Shown here piece after piece: positions 62,496-64,000 of a stretch of 64,000 nucleotides of DNA. A program made the translations under genes and the position numbers. The notes below the pieces were generated by a model. It was not told the DNA's origin. It worked only from the letters and a program-made list of their open reading frames with translations, and did not search any database. Source of the stretch: JAJXXT01 sp963764465 (GTDB lineage Bacteria > Pseudomonadota > Alphaproteobacteria > Acetobacterales > Acetobacteraceae); contig CAVXSO010000007.1 of assembly GCA_963764465.1 (NCBI GenBank), forward strand, positions 1,131,258 through 1,195,257, read 5' to 3'. The stretch's first letter is position 1. Each line of letters begins with the position of its first letter.

Positions 62496-62630
62496 ATGAC
62501 GAGGTCGAAGTTTTCGCGAGCGCAGATCGCCTTCGTGCCGAAGCAGGCGGAGGACGGCACGAGCGTCGGCTAGGTGTGCCGGCTGAAGGATCTCGAGCGG
62601 GAGAACGCGCGGCTCTCGCCGGCATGCTTG
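62496..62630 (+). pseudogene. IS3-family OrfA remnant
   Basis: MTRSKFSRAQIAFVPKQAED followed by a stop in place of the usual EVCR, then VCRLKDLERENARL. This is the N-terminal helix-turn-helix and leucine-zipper region of IS3-type OrfA with an internal deletion and an in-frame stop. It belongs to a different group from the OrfA at 63.2 kb. Confidence 0.7.
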
Positions 62631-63191
62631 CGTTCAACCCCGCCGATGAGATCGAAGCCATGATCGCGGCGCAGGCGACGGCGATGCACCCCGAGCAGCC
62701 TGCCGACACGGCCACCCGTCTCGGGCGGGACGGCGCGAGCCTTGCGCGAGGGATGACTGAGACGGTGGACGCGCCGGAACGCAAACGCGGCCGGGCATCG
62801 CAGCAGGTGCGCGTCGAACATGACCACGTGCAGGACGGCGGGCAGGCGATCGTGAGCAGCGTGACGGCCGCACCGAGGGGGGGGTTAATCTCAGCACTGG
62901 TCAATGAACCCTATAGACCGCCTTCCACACTGGACCATGACGCTGCCCCTGGCCCAGGCAACCCCCTCGCTGCGGCGCGCACACCCGGCGGGCGAGCGCG
63001 TGCCAGTGTCCTGCCATGGCGAACGGGCGATACCGGCTTCACGGGGGCGCCAGCGCCGGGCCTAGGACGGCTGAGGGGATCGAGCGCATCCGCGCAAGGC
63101 GCGGACCCGCCACGGGGCCTACAGCGCCGAGGTGAGGCGCTTGCGAACCCTGTCCGGCGTCAGGGTCAATGAGACAGACAGGCGTAGTTGA
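62624..63191 (+). pseudogene. Broken alphaproteobacterial hypothetical gene(s) with GGQAIV and HGG motifs
   Basis: Two pieces of a gene pair I know as common alphaproteobacterial hypotheticals. The first (from 62624) has ADEIEAMIAAQATAMH and ends VEHDHVQDGGQAIVSSV. The second (from about 63007) reads CPAMANGRYRLHGGASAGPR and, after a one-base shift near 63090-63096, TRHGAYSAEVRRL with a stop at 63189. Missing start, stops and frameshift mark it as decayed. Function unknown. Confidence 0.55.
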
Positions 63192-63201
63192 GGAGCAGAG
63201 C

Positions 63202-63248
63202 ATTTCTGGCTCATCGTAACCGTCAAGGAGTGCAGATGAGCCAGAAAT
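63202..63248 (+). promoter_or_regulatory. Perfect 13-bp inverted repeat enclosing the chimeric ORF start
   Basis: ATTTCTGGCTCAT (63202-63214) pairs with ATGAGCCAGAAAT (63236-63248). The 21-nt loop contains the Shine-Dalgarno AAGGAG, and the start codon is the first triplet of the 3' arm. In mRNA it would form a hairpin that hides the start codon; such structures stop read-through expression of transposases from outside promoters. It could also mark an old insertion end. Confidence 0.55.
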
Positions 63249-63832
63249 TCTCCGCGCCCGCCGCACGGCCGCATGACGTGACGGCGCAGCCGTCCGTCGA
63301 GCAGGCTGTCCGTGACATCTGCCGCGCCACCCGCAAGCACCACTCGGCCGAGGACAAGATCCGCATCGTGCTGGAGGGCCTGCGCGGCGAGGACAGCATT
63401 GCCGCCCTATGCCGCCGGGAAGGCATTGCCGAGAGCCTGTATTACTCCTGGCCGAAGGACTTCCTGGAAGCCGGCAAGCGCCGCCTCGCCGGCGATATCG
63501 CACTCGCCGACACGGCCCAGTCACCCCGCCACCGGCCCCTCACGTCAACGAAGCTTCGCCGGCTCTCCGATGCGATGTGTCAGGGTTTGCGCGAGGGGCC
63601 GACTGAGCTGCACCGCGCTTACATCCGCATGTTCGTTAGCAGGATCGTCGTAAGCGCTCGGGAAGTGCACATCAGCGGTCCCAGAGCAGCCCTTGCCAAA
63701 GCTGCGAGCGATGACGTGTACGACCCAGGCAGACTGGTGCCCAGTTTTGTTCGGAAGTGGCGTCCCGTGTGCGACGAAACTGGGAACTGGGAGACCATCG
63801 TTAGCATGCCCGGGTCCGGGCATCTGCCATAG
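63236..63832 (+). CDS. Chimeric ORF: IS3 OrfA N-terminus fused to serine-recombinase C-terminus
   Basis: A 198-residue frame with AAGGAG 5 bp before its ATG. Residues ~1-90 are an IS3-type OrfA (PSVEQAVRDICRATRKHHSAED, KIRIVLEGLRGEDSIAALCR, EGIAESLYYSWPKDFLEAGKRRLAG). From about residue 125 it switches to the serine-recombinase end (ELHRAYIRMFVSRIVVSARE, VPSFVRKWRPVCDETGNWE). The join is in ~30 residues of no clear origin. It lacks any catalytic domain of either parent, so it is probably not a working enzyme, although it could be expressed. Confidence 0.65.
   Translation: MSQKFSAPAARPHDVTAQPSVEQAVRDICRATRKHHSAEDKIRIVLEGLRGEDSIAALCRREGIAESLYYSWPKDFLEAGKRRLAGDIALADTAQSPRHRPLTSTKLRRLSDAMCQGLREGPTELHRAYIRMFVSRIVVSAREVHISGPRAALAKAASDDVYDPGRLVPSFVRKWRPVCDETGNWETIVSMPGSGHLP
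63628..63812 (+). repeat. Right copy of 185-bp direct repeat (serine recombinase C-terminus)
   Basis: Matches 35075-35259 with three mismatches, in the same orientation, 28,553 bp away. Here the coding frame is fused to the OrfA piece. After it, 63813-64000 holds no recognisable gene. Confidence 0.8.
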
Positions 63833-64000
63833 CCTGCCTGGCATCGAAGTCGCCGACTTTCTATGGCGTACAACGGTGATGCTCGGAGGGGACGCAGCCC
63901 CGCAGCCGGCCCGGCCGGGCATCGCTGAGACTGACTGTCGGGGCACTGCTCCTCGAGTAGATGCGCCCTCGTAGGGGGCGAACGTTGGCCTGGCGCGCGC

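Noticed and set aside
1..64000. CRISPR arrays, tRNA or rRNA genes
   Set aside because: No regularly spaced repeats, cloverleaf-like segments or rRNA-like sequence were noticed; a tRNAscan and minced run would confirm.

Overview
The window is GC-rich, tightly packed bacterial DNA in which many neighbouring genes overlap by an ATGA. The gene families point to an alphaproteobacterium: an RpoE-ChrR (ECF11) stress regulon, a NarKGHJI nitrate respiration operon with an FNR-type regulator, an NsrR/Ric nitric-oxide defence pair, and group III truncated haemoglobin. Acetobacteraceae would fit, but that is inference. No rRNA, tRNA or CRISPR was seen.

Layout. (1) 1-3.1 kb: a LysR-type regulator 3' end, then nnrU-nsrR (minus) divergent from ric and a small membrane protein (plus), with two near-identical palindromes between them. 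(2) 3.1-15.0 kb: a minus-strand operon narK-narG-narH-narJ-narI-PPIase-small protein-moeA-trHb, divergent from a Crp/Fnr regulator, with FNR-like boxes between. (3) 15.0-24.7 kb: a minus-strand run headed by an E. coli-type arsR: VOC protein, OsmC, thiolase, DsrE, TauE, HlyD adaptor, fused twin ABC ATPase, two ABC-2 permeases, a frameshifted AhpD-like gene and a TMEM175-like protein. It has no recognisable arsenic efflux or reductase gene. (4) 24.8-26.6 kb: IS3 and IS5 debris. (5) 26.7-34.3 kb: two divergent operons around rpoE-chrR, with a matching RpoE-type promoter facing each way. They encode fatty-acid-modifying enzymes (CFA-type methyltransferase, DUF1295, FAD-dependent desaturase-like oxidoreductase, DUF1365) and a lipocalin. 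(6) 34.4-38.6 kb: IS remnants, a SulP transporter, a frameshifted stress-protein gene and a FabI fragment. (7) 38.8-62.3 kb: a hybrid polyketide/non-ribosomal-peptide cluster. (8) 62.4-64 kb: more debris and a chimeric transposase/recombinase ORF.

The cluster in region 7 is the most novel part. A fatty acyl-AMP ligase lies next to a PKS of order ACP-KS-AT-DH-KR-ACP, followed by a LolA-like periplasmic protein, two FtsX/LolC-type permeases, a LolD-type ATPase and a DUF2062 protein. Converging on this from the other strand are an ACP, a KAS II-like condensing enzyme, two tiny membrane/lipoprotein genes, an NRPS (C-A-T-C-A-T-TE), a type II thioesterase and an Sfp-type phosphopantetheinyl transferase. 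My reading is that a fatty acid is activated, loaded on the PKS N-terminal ACP, extended once to an enoyl or hydroxyacyl chain, condensed with two amino acids and released by the TE. The Lol-like machinery could then carry the lipopeptide towards the outer membrane. The cluster together with the SulP and stress genes lies between two 185-bp direct repeats (35075-35259 and 63628-63812) that encode the C-terminus of a large serine recombinase, so the block may have been acquired as a unit.
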